A DNA stretch of 64,000 bases from Brassica napus. Its lineage: Eukaryota; Streptophyta; Magnoliopsida; Brassicales; Brassicaceae. Location: assembly GCF_020379485.1 (NCBI RefSeq), contig NC_063446.1:14258471-14322470 (forward strand), in the 5' to 3' direction. The position numbers were made by a program, and so were the translations under genes. Positions 25,561 through 38,377 of this stretch are shown one piece after another. Each line of letters starts with the position of its first letter. The first letter of the stretch is position 1. The notes beneath the pieces are model-generated. The model was not told the origin of the DNA. It ran no database searches and worked only from the letters and a program-made list of their open reading frames with translations.

Positions 25561-25939
25561 TACTAGCATTGATAACATTCCTAAAAAGTTTCCTATTATT
25601 ACGCAATCAGCTACAAATATAACTAACACAATCTACATTTGAACTTGCAATTCACATTTGCCTTATCTTAGAAATAAGAATATTCTGTTTCAAATACATA
25701 TTAATTATTTCGAATACGTATAATTATTATTTCCAATACATATATTCTCATTCAAGACGTTCATATCTCAACTGAAAATCGAAATAGTTAAAATATCCAA
25801 TTTAACCTAGGCTATCGGAAACTAACTATATATACCTCACTATTTTCTGAAACATACAACATTTTACACAGAAAATCCCAAACATGCCTAAGATGACAAC
25901 TTCTGCTCTGATCACAAAACTCCGACCTTAAAAAATCAA

Positions 25940-27243
25940 GGGAAAACTGTTTTTTTAGAGCAAAAAAATAGTAACTATGTCCCTTTAGACTAATCTATAT
26001 TTTGTATCATATTTTCCTATAATATCCTTTAATATTTATGAAAATAATTTTAATAAATAGTTTTACAAACAAAAAAAATTTGGAAAAATAGTAACATTTG
26101 TTAAAATACCTATATGAACTTAATGGTATATTTTCCAGTTATAAAAAAGTTAAAATTATAAATTTCAGAGTATGTTCTAAAAAAAGTAGAAATGACATTC
26201 TACGAAGTAGAAAACGAAATCTACTTTTTTCATTGAATCTACAATGTTTAGAATACGTGATCTACGTATATAGGAGTATTCCACAAATATGTAGAATACA
26301 CATTCCGCGCTTAATCTACAATTCTAAAATTCTTAGAAATCAAAATCTACACATTAATCTAATTCTAAAACATGTAGAAACCGACTTCTACAGATTTACT
26401 ATAAATCTAAAACATTTAGAAATCAAATTCTAAACATTACTATAATTCTAAAAAACTGTAGAAACTGATTTCTACATATTAGTTGTATTCTACGGATAAG
26501 AAATCAGTTCCTAAAAATATGGAAACAAAATATTTGAGAATATTCACTTTTATATTTAAAAAAAAAATCGATTTAAAAAAAAAAAACGAAAAAGGAACAA
26601 AAAAAAGCGACAAATCGATTTGAGAATATTCACTTTCATCCCAGAGAAAAATATCCTATTTTTATAAATTCAAATTCAAATGGGTGCTACTGGTTGTTGT
26701 CGATGGAACATTCTTGAAGAGGCGTGTCCTATTTTTAGAAATTCAAATTCCTATTTTTAGAAATTCAAATATTTGAGAATATTCACTTTCATCCTAGAGA
26801 AATCGAGTTTAAAGAGTTGAAATCATGCTTGGTCGGTTCAAATCAAGTGGGAATCAATCCGGATATTATCATACAAAACCAAAAAAATCGATTTGGGATT
26901 CTTTCCTCGGCACGGGATCGATCGATCTATTCTTACAGATCGGTCGATCTGTGTAAATCGACCTTCGCCGATCGAGTGAAATGGACCAGGTCGATCAGTA
27001 TATATTTCGCGTTTTTTTTGTTCTGAATAATGATCGGGATCGATCGATCCACTATAACTTGTAAAGTGGGATCGATCGATCCCCTTTGTCGAACTCAATA
27101 TATATATCTTTTTTTTAAATCACAATTTTAAGGGCATTACTACCATTTTGGAGAAAAAAATAGTCTAATAGGACATAAAGTAGTATAAATTAGTCTAAAG
27201 GGACATAGTTACCATTTTTTTGCTCTAAAAAAACAGATTTCCC
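25940..27243. mobile_element. Mutator-like element (MULE), non-autonomous
   Basis: 1304 bp with long terminal inverted repeats: about 60 bp at each end starting GGGAAA and containing CTGTTTTTTTAGAGCAAAAA, with about three mismatches. An exact 9-bp target duplication AAAAATCAA lies at 25931-25939 and 27244-27252. Both traits define Mutator-type insertions. The interior holds short inverted motifs around GTAGAA/TTCTAC (26180-26500), a duplicated GAGAATATTCACTTTCATCC segment, and several GATCGATCGATC palindromes (26920-27080). No transposase frame. Confidence 0.88.
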
Positions 27244-27654
27244 AAAAATCAATTGGCGAGTTCAGGCCAAATGCTTACATTCATGGAAGCAAATAAAACC
27301 TTTTGGATATAGCTAAGGCAAGTGATTGAAAGTGTTACAATCTCTGCAGCTGGTGGCTAATATCGAACCACTAACCATCAATACTAGATGACCATTGGAG
27401 ACGAGACTGTCATAAGTGGTTCAGATTTAACTGATGAGAGCCTTTTCCTATTTCTTGCCAATTGTGAAGACATAGGAAATGAAACTCTAAAGTATACCAT
27501 TCCTTATAGGTAATACAGAATTCAATAATAAATATCCCTTTTAGTTTAGTAGTTTTATATAGTTGTATTCCCCATTGACCAAAAAAAATAATATAGTTGT
27601 ATTCCCCTTCAGTATAATAATGTTATTTTATTCTGATTTTATTCGCAGAGGTAT

Positions 27655-27810
27655 TCTACCAAGACCTGTTTTTTCACATGGTCAGCTATATATGACTGTT
27701 TCTAGGATTACATGGAAAAATGTTTGAAAATTCTGATTGCTGATAAAGATGGCAAGCGTCAGAAAAAAACTATGAATGTTGTTTTCAATAAGTATTTGAC
27801 AACCTATAGT
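27655..27810 (+). pseudogene. Helitron RepHel helicase C-terminal fragment
   Basis: Reads GILPRPVFSHGQLYMTVSRI, then after a frame shift KILIADKDGKRQKKTMNVVF. This is the characteristic tail of Helitron-encoded PIF1-like helicases. The frame shift and stop codons show it is dead. It supports assigning the surrounding 24989-28693 to a formerly autonomous Helitron. Confidence 0.8.
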
Positions 27811-28415
27811 AGTTGGATTGATAAGGTATGGCATTTAGTCATTACATTTCTTTCACGTTTTAAAAAAAAATTGCTGCGGGTTTTCTAATGATCGACCAGT
27901 TTTGCTCTTTGCAGGTTTGGAATACCTACTACAAAGTTCTCGTGGGATAAAGCTTGCTGATTCAATTTTTTTTTTTTTTTTGAATATTGTCTCAATTTAT
28001 GTGAACAATTTTTTTTTTACCTAACATTTATTTAAATTATTTACATTTCGTTTTGATGTTTTGAATAAACATGTGGGTTCTCTTTGGTTATCTTAAGCTA
28101 TTAACACTATTATTATCATAAACATAAAACCGAAGATCCATCACTCAGTAAAGTAACAACCAAACGTATTTAGCTAAGGCAAGGTTCTAAGAGTCTTATA
28201 AACTATTACTATATGGCTCGCCATTGCTTTCATCTTAAAATATAGTTAGGATATATTAGATTTAGCTTCATTCTTTTTTTTTTTAACCTAGATTTAGCTT
28301 CAGTTAGACATTAATATATATACCAAAATGGATTCATGTTAGTTAAACCATATGAAACAAAAAGTTAAAGTTTCACCACTATAACAACTAATATATAATA
28401 AATTCTATATATATG

Positions 28416-28424
<9 letters not shown>

Positions 28425-28451
<27 letters not shown>
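28425..28451. repeat. (AT)n microsatellite
   Basis: Run of alternating AT inside the Helitron 3' half. Confidence 0.9.
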
Positions 28452-28456
<5 letters not shown>

Positions 28457-29427
28457 TTAATAGATTAAAGTACATATGCATACATATATATACAAAGAAC
28501 TAAAAAGAATTGTATATTTTAAACAATAAATTACAACATATAAACAATTAAAAATGTACGTTGTGCGTAAACATGTCAACTAAAACAAATATGTAATATA
28601 ATATTATATATCTTTAAAATTACAATTTATATAATGTAATCATTTTCTTGAAGCAAAATAACACCCGCACGGACGTGCGAGTCCAAAATCTAGTATATCA
28701 TTAATATTGCACACTACTTATATAACATCAACCGAAATATTTAGTCTAAGCCAACTTCACATAAATCATCCCTAAACAATAAAAAAGTTCAAATACTTTT
28801 ACACTAATCAAGACATGTCCACGTCTCTGCTTAAAGTTTGAGTTTATACTAAATTAAAACTGAGCATTAGCTTAAGAAATTATATTTGCTTCTCTTCCAC
28901 ACGAACTGCACCTACAACACACCAAAATATAATCAGTTCATAATTTTCCATCTTTAATCGTACTAAACATTACTACATTACAAACGTTTTCTCCTTTTTT
29001 TTTTCATAACACACAATACAATTCTTTATATTTCTTATATATTCATACACATACATAAGATTAACAAAAGTCATACATTTAGATAAAAAATAAAGGTAAG
29101 TTTAATAAAAACCGGTACATTGATATATATTGCATTTTCAAATTTTCAAAAATCTATCTACTAATAATAGCAATCCCAATTAATTCCAAAGGTTGTGGAT
29201 TTTACTTATGTTGAAAGGTTGTGTTTTTTTTTAATTAGGTAACTACTAAAAAACAAATAATGATAAAAGGTTGTGTCTTTTCAATCATGTAACTATTGAA
29301 AATGTTTGAGAAAAAAAATATCTAGATATGTCTTTTATCTTAAAAATATATTTGAAGTCTCAAATAATGTGAAATTTGTGGTTTTTCAATATGTAACTAT
29401 TTCAAATGGTTGTGAAAAAAAAATTAG

Positions 29428-29862
29428 ATGTGTTTTTGATCTTATGAATGATTTTAATAAAGGTATTTTTTTTTGTAATGATGTGTCTCTTCAAAAAATA
29501 TTATAGAGATGCCATTTAAAAAACTACCTAATATCTGAAAAGTCGTGATTATTCACACATAGCTTTGAAAAACTATAAATATTCCATGTTCATGAGTTTT
29601 TACTGTAAATTTTTCACAATTAATTAAAATTTGTTTTTGATCTTATGAATGTTTTTAATTAGAATATTTTTTTGTAATGATGTCTCTTCAGAAAATATTG
29701 TAGAGATACCATTTTAAAATAACTACTTTTTTTTTTGTAATATTTTAAAATAACTACTTATAATTTGAAAAGATGTGACTATTCATGCATAGCTTTTGAA
29801 TAACTATAAATAGACAGTGTTTTTGAGTGTCTTATTGTGTATTTCACAATTAATTAAAATGT
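29428..29862 (+). repeat. tandem duplication, about 200-235-bp units
   Basis: Two diverged copies, each starting TTTTTGATCTTATGAATG and ending TTCACAATTAATTAAAAT. The start of a third copy follows. The second copy carries a small insertion. Confidence 0.75.
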
Positions 29863-32544
29863 GTTTTTGATGTTACTTTTAGATTAAGAGATACTTATAA
29901 CTTGTCATGAAATGTCAACCTCACATAGGATGCAGAGAGGGCAGGCCGCAGGCGGAGTAAACATCCTGTCCAAGAAGAAGGATAAGGTTTCCTTTGATGG
30001 CTACATTATTTTCTCCGCTATCCGTGAGCATAGTTGTTACTGTCGATTCTCTGTGAAAAGTGAGAATCATATTTTTTTTGTTATACTTTTATTATTTACG
30101 GTCGCAGTAGATTCAAAGAAGCTAATATATGGGATTTTTTTTTAAAAACTCCAAGTATGAAGATATTTTAAGTTGGTGATAAAGATTATTCTTTGTTTAA
30201 AGATGCATGCCGTAGAAAATGGCTTATTGGAAGACGATAAATAATGTTATGAAGCGTCATGTTGGACTACAGATGAACAGTTGCGTGAGTTATTTTTGAC
30301 AAACGAACAGTTGCGTAAGTTGCGTTATTTATTTGTGATGTTTTTTGTATGATTTATTTGTGTTGTTATTAATTCACTGTCAAATTATAAATATATTACA
30401 ATTTTGGAATTTCATTACAGTAAGAAAATATACAACAAACCCATAGTTCTTTTAATATGTATTGGTTTTTTTTTATGTGTTGGTATAAACTTTATAAAAT
30501 TTCTTAACAATCTTCTTTTTTTTAACCATATACATTGGCTTGGGATTTCATGTAGGCTCACATAATCCCATTGTAAATAAAGTATTAGGAAACTGAAATG
30601 GTAAATTAAAGATGAGATTAGGTTTTGCATCTATTTTTTTTCCTTACCAGTATATACTGTTATTATATTATTTTTATTTTCAAACAAATTATAAATTTAT
30701 TTTTCTTTAAAACAAAAATTCAGAATACAATTATGCAATAACCAAAAACAATTAATAGACAGAATTTCCAAAAAAAAAATTTATTTTATATAAGCAGAAA
30801 TTTTCTCTTGTTTGTTACAAATGATCACTAAAAACCAGTCGCTATTGTTGGAAGAAGTCATATTGGTCGCAAAATGGAAATGATACATGTATATCATTTC
30901 CATCTAATAATTATTTATTTCATTTAATAAGTGAAGAACAATATTTTAAAGCTATAATTAAAATTCCAAAAAAATTCTACGAATGTGTCTTTTCATTATA
31001 ACTTTGCTCATAAATGCATATTATAAATTTTTTGCCCAACTGTTTATTGTACTTCTTTTTGCTTATAATTTATTTTGTTTTAAAAAACCGAATTTTTTTT
31101 TTCATATAATGTTCTGTTGGAAATTTAATTGAACTTTTGCAATCATTTAAATGAAACATTTTAATTAACTGGATGAACATTTGCAACTGTTAAAATGAAT
31201 CATTGCAATTTTTATGGTTAACTATTGTATGTTTTGGTGTTCTACCATTGTAACATTTGGTGTTCAACCATTGCAACTCTATTTACTATTGCAATATTTG
31301 GTGGTTAACCATTATAATCATTGATTCTATATATATATAGTAGTTGTGACCAATTAAAAATGAAACAACAAAAAACATCGAAAAAGAAAGAAATAGATAA
31401 AAAAGAGGAGAGACATTCACTAGTCCAAAGGATCATAAAATATTTTTGGAGAAACACGTATAAACCTTAGAAACTATTTTTGTATTTCTTGTATCTTAGC
31501 CAAAAAGAAAAAGTAAATTTAGTTTTCTTATCCTACAAAAATATTGTGTGTACCCAAGGCTTAACAAAAGTCAAAATACTTTTTAAGGAAAGTTATTTAA
31601 TCTTCAAATGCTGATAAATTATGAAAATAATTCTAATAACTATGAGTATATTTTTATGGTAAAATTTATGGTTCTTTAAACATGCAAGTGCTAGAGAGGA
31701 TTTATTAGAAATAGATGAATAATGGCAAAATACAATGAAAACATCATTTCGGGATACACCATATCAATTGGTAATTTATCAATCATATTATTTGTTCACT
31801 GCAAAATTACAATCCATTACAATTATGTTCGTATTGAAAAGAGCTTACTAAAGACATGGGGTTCAGCAAAATAAGTTTTAAAAAAAACTTTCGGTGAACA
31901 AATTTATTTAAAAAAAACTCATGGTTCATTTTCAAACAGCGCATCAAAGAATCTATTTCATCTCACTTAATGATTAGATAATTCTTCAATTTTCTCTAAT
32001 TTACTAAATTTATTTTAAATTTTAGCAAGATTTTTTTTTGTTAAAATTATTTCATTTAACTATAATTTATTTAAAAATAGATACACGATTTATTAGTTTA
32101 ATTACAGAAAACAAACATTAGCAGCTGCGTGTAAATTTTAAAATTGAAAAGATAAAAGAAAACGAAACACACAACTATTATTAGATATTTTTTCACCATG
32201 TATTCTTTTGGTGTTAGGTATCTTGCAGCCTTAATAAATTTTTTTTTAATAATCTTTATATATATTTCATCTTCTAAATCAATTTTTCTGTATTATCTGT
32301 TTTCAACAATTCAACATTATATGAAAATGTTTTGAAGAATTATATCACTTTCTCAAAAACTTTCTTTGTTTGCTATATATATATATATATATTCATACTC
32401 TACTGATAATATTAAACCAAAATATATTTAAGATATTGCATCTTTTTATCATAATTTTATATCTTTTATTTACAATTAATTTTAATCATTTAAAACTGTA
32501 CTAATTATAGAAATATTTTTATATATAATTGTTAACATAGATTT

Positions 32545-32576
32545 CCCTCGCGACATTGCGGGGGTTCTATTCCTAG
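32545..32576 (+). mobile_element. Helitron 3' terminus
   Basis: Stem CCCTCGC-gacatt-GCGGGG, then TTCTATTCCTAG followed by T. Typical Helitron 3' structure. The matching 5' end was not found. Confidence 0.5.
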
Positions 32577-32927
32577 TATATCTAATAGATATCTACATAC
32601 AAAACATTTAGGATGAATACTCTAAAAACAGTTTTATAGATTTGATCAAATCTATTTTATTTATTTTCCTTTATCTGTTAGATTTGAAAAGTGCATTGGT
32701 TATTTTTTATTTTGTTGTTTAAAATTATTAACTAATTAAATTATTAAAAAAAATATTTTGTATAATGTAATTTAAAACAACATAAAATTTAAAAAAAATA
32801 TATACTCTCTAATTTAAGGAAAATAACATCACAATTAATTGTCAACTGAAACCACTAAATTACTACATATGAAACATTATACATCATTATAAACCAACAC
32901 CATGTACAACATATATTATAGTAGGCA

Positions 32928-33400
32928 TGCAGGTTCGGTAGTTTGGGTAATTTGGTTTGGGTAGTTCAGTTTTTGAGTAGTTTGGTTTGACTAAAATCTT
33001 GCTAAATTGAATTGTAAAAGAGTTCATCAATTTGAATCGGTATCCAGTTAGTTCTTTTTTTAAAAAAAAATTTACCGAAACTAACCAAAGTTTTTAGTTT
33101 TGGTTATATTTTGGTAAAAATTTTGGATAATGTCGGTTAGTTCGGTTAATTTGGTTGATTCAGTTCAAATTTTTGGGTAATTTTGGGTAGTTCGGTTACT
33201 TCATTTCAAAATTTTAGTTAGTTCGGTTTGAAATTCGGTTAACAATTTTTTTTTTGAAAAACCAAACTGACGGATTACCAAACCTAACCAAACTGAAAAC
33301 CGAAGTTTTATATAAACTTTCCAAATCGAACTAACTTATCACCGAACTAACCAAATTTTGGTTTGGTTCGGCGAGTTTGGTTAAAATTTCAATCCCTATA
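32928..33400. mobile_element. degenerate TTCGGTTAG-rich element
   Basis: GGTTCGGTAG/TTCGGTTAG motifs on the left and their complements (CCAAACC, CCGAACTAACC) near the right end give a fold-back structure. No target duplication was established. MITE-like by composition only. Confidence 0.35.
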
Positions 33401-34050
33401 TTATAGCCCAAATCAATTCTACACCTCTATAATATATTATATAATTGCCAATATTCATATATATATATATATATATTATATTATATCTACATATTATATA
33501 ACAAAAAATATAAACCAAAATTTTGAAAATCGTATGATATCATCCAAATAATTTAATGAAGATTTAGCAAAACAATATCCGCGATGTATCTAGTTACTTT
33601 TAACTCTATGCATCACTGAGGCAATCAAATTTGTCAACGATTTTATTGAAATCTTTGTTCTGTAAGTATATACATGTCGTTCTTAGCTATGTATAACTGA
33701 TATTTATTTTATTCGTAATCAAAAACATTTCTTTGCGTAGCATGAGATCAATAATAGAGTCAATATCGAAAAAGCAGATAGAAGTTAGTTGAGCGAAAGT
33801 GATTCTCTGATCCTAGCTACATGACCCAATTAATCAATAAGCCGCCTTTAAGATCGCAAACATGTTGTTACTTCCATGTCAAAAAAAAAAATGTTACTAC
33901 CACTTTCCAGCGTTTGAAGCAACTATAACTTTCTGCTAGAAACTAACGATGTCGTGTCCTACTCAAAGGAATGTCTTTAAACTTTTTTGTCTCTAAAACT
34001 ATCACTGAATCAAACAAACTTTTTTTTTTGCTAAAAAGAATCAAACAATT

Positions 34051-34531
34051 TTAATAAAAAAGAAACTGATGAACGCTTTTTTTATTTGCTAACAACTCTC
34101 TCATTACATTACAGAAATAATATTGAAAGTGTATGCACAACCAATAAATAACAAAACCATTTCTTTCACTTAACAACAAAAGGGAACAAAGAAGAGTATG
34201 ATACGATCTAAAAGGGTCTTGGAAACAGACTTGATGAAGACGCAAAGAAGATGATGCACAAGTGGAAGATGAGCGACATTGAAGAAGAGGAAGTGAAGTG
34301 AATCGTTGTAAGAGATGTATTGTTTCTCGTTTCCACGCGACAATCCTTATTTGGTTCACTCCTCTTTGACATTGACCCTTCCTTTATTTCATTTTTGAAA
34401 AGAAAACCTGCGAAGAAGAAATTGAGATAATGAGACAAAGTTCTATCGATATGGATATGGAGCATATTGAAAATGTTGAAGCGTTGGGTCTTTACTTGAA
34501 TAATGGGGGAATGTGGCTGAATTTGATGAGC
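34051..34531. other. 3' flank of the extensin gene
   Basis: Holds the probable extensin 3' UTR. A 54-codon minus-strand frame (34208-34372) ends in a hydrophobic, Ser-rich stretch but has no recognised homology. I do not call it a gene. Confidence 0.4.
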
Positions 34532-37500
34532 CTAGTAATGGGTAGGAGGTGGAGGAGAGGCGTAGATGTATACTGGAGGTGGGGGAGATTTTACTGGTGG
34601 TGGAGAGTTGTAATGGTATGGCGGTGGCGGAGACTTCACCGGAGGAGGTGGTGAATGGTAGTAGTATGGTGGAGGAGGAGATTTGACTGGAGGAGGTGGT
34701 GAATGGTAATAATATGGTGGTGGTGGAGACTTTACTGGTGGAGGTGGTGAGTGATAGTAGTACGGTGGAGGAGGAGATTTCATGGGTGGAGGTGGTGAAT
34801 GGTAAACATATGGTGGTGGAGGAGATTTCATTGGAGGGGGCGGTGAGTGATAGTAGTATGGTGGAGGAGGAGATTTCACAGGTGGGGGTGGTGAGTGGTA
34901 GTAGTATGGTGGTGGAGGAGATTTGACCGGTGGGGGTGGTGAGTGGTAATAGTATGGCGGTGGTGGCGATTTCACCGGTGGAGGTGGTGAATGGTAGTAA
35001 TAGGGTGGTGGAGGAGATTTGACCGGTGGGGGTGGTGAATGGTAATAGTATGGCGGTGGTGGCGACTTCACCGGTGGAGGTGGTGAGTGGTAGTAATAGG
35101 GTGGTGGAGGAGATTTGACCGGTGGGGGTGGTGAGTGGTAGTAGTAAGGTGGTGGAGGAGATTTGACCGGTGGAGGTGGTGAGTGGTAGTAGTATGGTGG
35201 AGGAGGAGATTTGACCGGTGGGGGTGGTGAATGGTAATAGTAAGGTGGTGGAGGGGATTTGACCGGTGGGGGTGGTGAGTGGTAATAGTATGGTGGAGGA
35301 AATTTGACAGGAGGAGGTGGTGAATGGTAGTAGTATGGTGGTGGTGGAGATTTCACCGGTGGAGGAGGTGAATGGTAATAGTACGGTGGAGGAGGAGATT
35401 TGACTGGAGGAGGTGGTGAGTGGTAGTAGTATGGTGGTGGTGGAGATTTCATCGGTGGAGGAGGTGAATGGTAATAGTAGGGTGGAGGAGGAGATTTGAC
35501 CGGAGGAGGTGGTGAATGGTAATAGTATGGTGGTGGTGGTGATTTCGTTGGAGGAGGTGGAGAGTGATAGTAATATGGGGGTGGTGGTGACTTTACGGGA
35601 GGGGGTGGTGAGTGGTAGTAGTAAGGTGGAGGAGGAGACTTCACCGGAGGGGGTGGAGAGTGGTAGTAGTAAGGAGGAGGAGGAGATTTCACCGGAGGGG
35701 GTGGTGAATGATAATAATATGGCGGTGGTGGAGATTTTACGGGTGGTGGTGGCGAATGGTAATAATATGGAGGTGGAGGAGATTTAACTGGTGGTGGTGG
35801 AGAATGGTAGTAGTATGGTGTAGGAGTGTGTGTTGGAGGTGGTGGCGACTTGTAAACATAAGTTGGGGTAGGAGGAGGCGGCGACTTGTAGACGTAGATC
35901 GGAGTAGGAGGAGGCGGTGATTTGTAAACATAGGTTGGAGTTGGTGGTGGGGGCGACTTGTAGACATACGTAGGGGTTGGTGGAGGCGGAGACTTATAGA
36001 CATACGTTGGAGTAGGCGGTGGTGGTGATTTGTAGACGTAAGTCGGAGTTGGTGGTGGAGGAGATTTATAGACGTATGTTGGGGTAGGAGGAGGAGGCGA
36101 TTTGTAGACATATGCTGGGGTTGGTGGAGGCGGTGATTTATAGACATAAGTTGGAGTTGGTGGTGGTGGAGACTTGTAGTAGTAAACCGGAGAAGGTCGT
36201 GGTGGAGACTTGTAGTAGTAAGGAGGATGGTAAGGAGCCGGCTTGTGGCATTCTCCGTAAGGTTTCTTAGGTGCATAAGCAAAGGACTTAGCATAGAGCA
36301 CAACCTCGTACTTTGTCTTTGATTTCACATGGAGTTTAGCACCTTTGTTACCCAAATGGTAACTTGTAGGAATGTTACACGGCGATCCCTTAGGTGGCGA
36401 GTGGAGTTTGGCCGTGCAGACTTCGCCACCGTATTTACGGTAGTTGTATCCCTTAACGGTTATTGCGTATTTACCGTTGATTTTGGTCTTCCCGTATGCC
36501 TTCACTGTCTTGTCACCGGCCTTGCACGTCACTTCTACCACAGCACCTATATGACAAAACAAATTATTTAAATTTAAACTATCATTTTATGTCATTTAAA
36601 TCGATTTCGCTTGTTCTATCTCTCTCGATTGTTTTAGTCAAAACAGATTTTTGTTTTTTTTCTTGACTTGATCGTTTTCTTTTCTCCACTAAATAAATAA
36701 TCCAGACTTGCAACTACCACTTCACAATACATATATGCTAGTTTATTTAAATCCTATAAGCCTTTAATCATTCTATAATCATCAGGATCATATTTTCTGT
36801 AATTAAGTTAGCTAAGATTAAAACATTAAATTATTGAACACGTGGAAGACATAGTTACCTTTGAGATGCTTCTTATCGTGGGACTTTTTGGGATAAGTCC
36901 AGTCATAACATCTGTAACAATACACTTTACCAACAACTTTGAAGACAAGTGGATGTGGATGTGGCTGTGGCTGTGGGTGAGGTTGAGGGTATGACATCGG
37001 AGGTGGTGGCGATGAGTAGTAGTACGGTGGCGAGTACGACTTTGGTGGTGGTGGTGGAGATGAGTAGTAGTATGGTGGAGGGTAAGACTTTGGTGGTGGT
37101 GGGGATGAGTAATAATAAGGTGGGGGTGGTGATTTCACTGGAGGAGGTGGTGAGTGGTAGTAGTATGGAGGTGGGTGAGACTTAACCGGTGGTGGTGGAG
37201 AGTGATAATAGTATGGCGGTGGTGGAGATTTAACCGGAGGAGGAGGAGAGTGGTAGTAGTAAGGTGGTGGTGGAGATTTAACCGGAGGAGGAGGAGAGTG
37301 GTAGTAGTACGGTGGTGGTGGAGACTTTACCGGAGGAGGAGGAGAGTGGTAGTAGTACGGTGGTGGAGGAGACTTGACCGGAGGAGGAGGAGAGTGGTAG
37401 TAGTACGGTGGTGGAGGAGACTTGCCTGGAGGAGGGGGAGAGTGGTAGTAGTATGGTGGTGGTGGAGACTTGGCTGGAGGAGGAGGAGAGTGATAGTAGT

Positions 37501-38239
37501 ATGGTGGTGGAGGAGACTTCAATGGAGGAGGTGGAGAATGATAGTAGTAAGGTGGTGGTGGAGATTTAACCGGTGGTGGTGGAGAATGGTAGTAATATGG
37601 TGGTGGGGGAGACTTCACTGGAGAAGGTGGTGAGTGATAGTAATATGGTGGTGGCGGAGATTTCACCGGAGGTGGTGGAGAATGATAATAGTAAGGAGGA
37701 GGAGGAGATTTTACTGGTGGTGGAGGAGAGTGGTAATAATACGGTGGTGGAGGAGACTTAACCGGAGGAGGAGGAGAGTTGTATACATAAGGAGGGGGAG
37801 GAGACTTCATGGGTGGTGGTGGAGAGTGGTAGTAATAAGGTGGTGGAGGAGACTTCACCGGAGGAGGAGGAGAGTTGTATACATGAGGGGGAGGAGACTT
37901 CACCGGTGGTGGCGGAGAGTGGTAGTAATAAGGTGGTGGTGGAGACTTCACCGGAGGAGGAGGAGACTGGTATACATAAGGAGGGGGAGGGGATTTCACC
38001 GGCGGCGGCGGTGAATGATAGTAATAAGGTGGTGGGGGAGACTTAACCGGAGGGGGAGGAGATTTGTATTCATAAGGAGGTGGAGGAGACTTAACCGGAG
38101 GCGGTGGAGATTTATACTCATACGGTGGTGGAGGAGAGCTATAATAGTAAGGTTCGGTAGCTATTGCCGAGCCAACGAGTAACGCCAACATGGCTATTAC
38201 CCATTGACCCCTGGCATGACTCCATGCAGGAGTCGCCAT
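34532..38239 (-). CDS. chimeric extensin with an internal Pollen Ole e 1 domain
   Basis: Two exons, 38239-36859 and 36546-34532, giving 3396 nt or 1131 aa, with a split Gly codon at the junction. The start MATPAWSHARGQWV leads into a hydrophobic signal peptide ending near SAIA-TEPYYY. Residues about 28-425 are extensin repeats (SPPPPVKSPPPPYYYH and variants). VVGKVYCYRCYDWTYPKK opens an Ole e 1-like domain that spans the intron and ends about FAYAPKKPYGEC, with conserved Cys. The rest is YKSPPPPTPTYV units, then more SPPPPVKSPPPPYYYH, ending SPPPPTHY. Extensins are secreted, hydroxylated on Pro, arabinosylated and Tyr-cross-linked into the wall. From memory, extensin-like At2g43150 next to EPSIN2 shares both termini but is much shorter. 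Repeat number may be affected by assembly. A TATA box lies about 140 bp upstream. Confidence 0.9.
34560..35815 (-). repeat. coding 48-bp extensin repeats (C-terminal array)
   Basis: Roughly two dozen tandem 16-codon units of the SPPPPVKSPPPPYYYH type, with YVYH and MKSPPPP variants and one shortened VKFPPPYYYH unit near 35290. Confidence 0.9.
37110..38140 (-). repeat. coding 48-bp extensin repeats (N-terminal array)
   Basis: Roughly twenty tandem units of the same type before the Ole e 1 domain. A few are substituted (SPVKS, PLKS, PAKS, PGKS, KSHPPP), so the arrays are not fully homogenised. Confidence 0.9.
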
Positions 38240-38377
38240 TGTTTAGATCACCGGATAATTTTCACCGGCTGCTAAGGCCTTTTATGTCCAAATTATTAAA
38301 GAAAAAAGCCTTGAAAATGGTTAGTGTTTGAAGAAGATGAAGAAGTGATTGATTGTATTTCTGCATGGACAAGAGTT

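Larger units (their letters stand above)
24989..28693 (+). mobile_element. Helitron carrying a helicase relic and a nested MULE
   Basis: Starts TCTAAACTATTAAAACAG (A before it) and ends with hairpin CGCAC-GGAC-GTGCG at about 28666-28679, then CTAG at 28690-28693 (T after). 3705 bp in all, of which 1304 bp is the nested MULE. The plus strand near 27655-27810 encodes a Helitron helicase C-terminus. Whether both ends belong to one insertion is inferred. Confidence 0.6.
28694..34050. other. AT-rich repeat-derived DNA, no supported gene
   Basis: Contains a roughly 230-bp tandem duplication (29428-29862), a Helitron 3' terminus at 32545-32576, repetitive ATTGCAAC/TTTGGTG motifs (31140-31320) and a TTCGGTTAGTTCGGTT-rich element (32928-33400). 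An open frame at 29912-30145 shows no domain I can name. Confidence 0.5.

Noticed and set aside
27250..27500. Possible captured gene fragment upstream of the helicase relic
   Set aside because: Short coding-looking pieces in several frames but no family recognised.
29912..30145. 77-codon ORF
   Set aside because: No domain, AT-rich surroundings, no splice or promoter context.
34696..35920. Long Gly/Val/Glu-rich or Trp/Arg-rich plus-strand open frames opposite the extensin
   Set aside because: Antisense shadows of a proline-rich tandem repeat; no start context, domain or independent codon signal.
37154..38014. Trp/Arg-rich plus-strand frames opposite the extensin N-terminal array
   Set aside because: Mirror image of SPPPP codons; repeats prevent stops in all frames.
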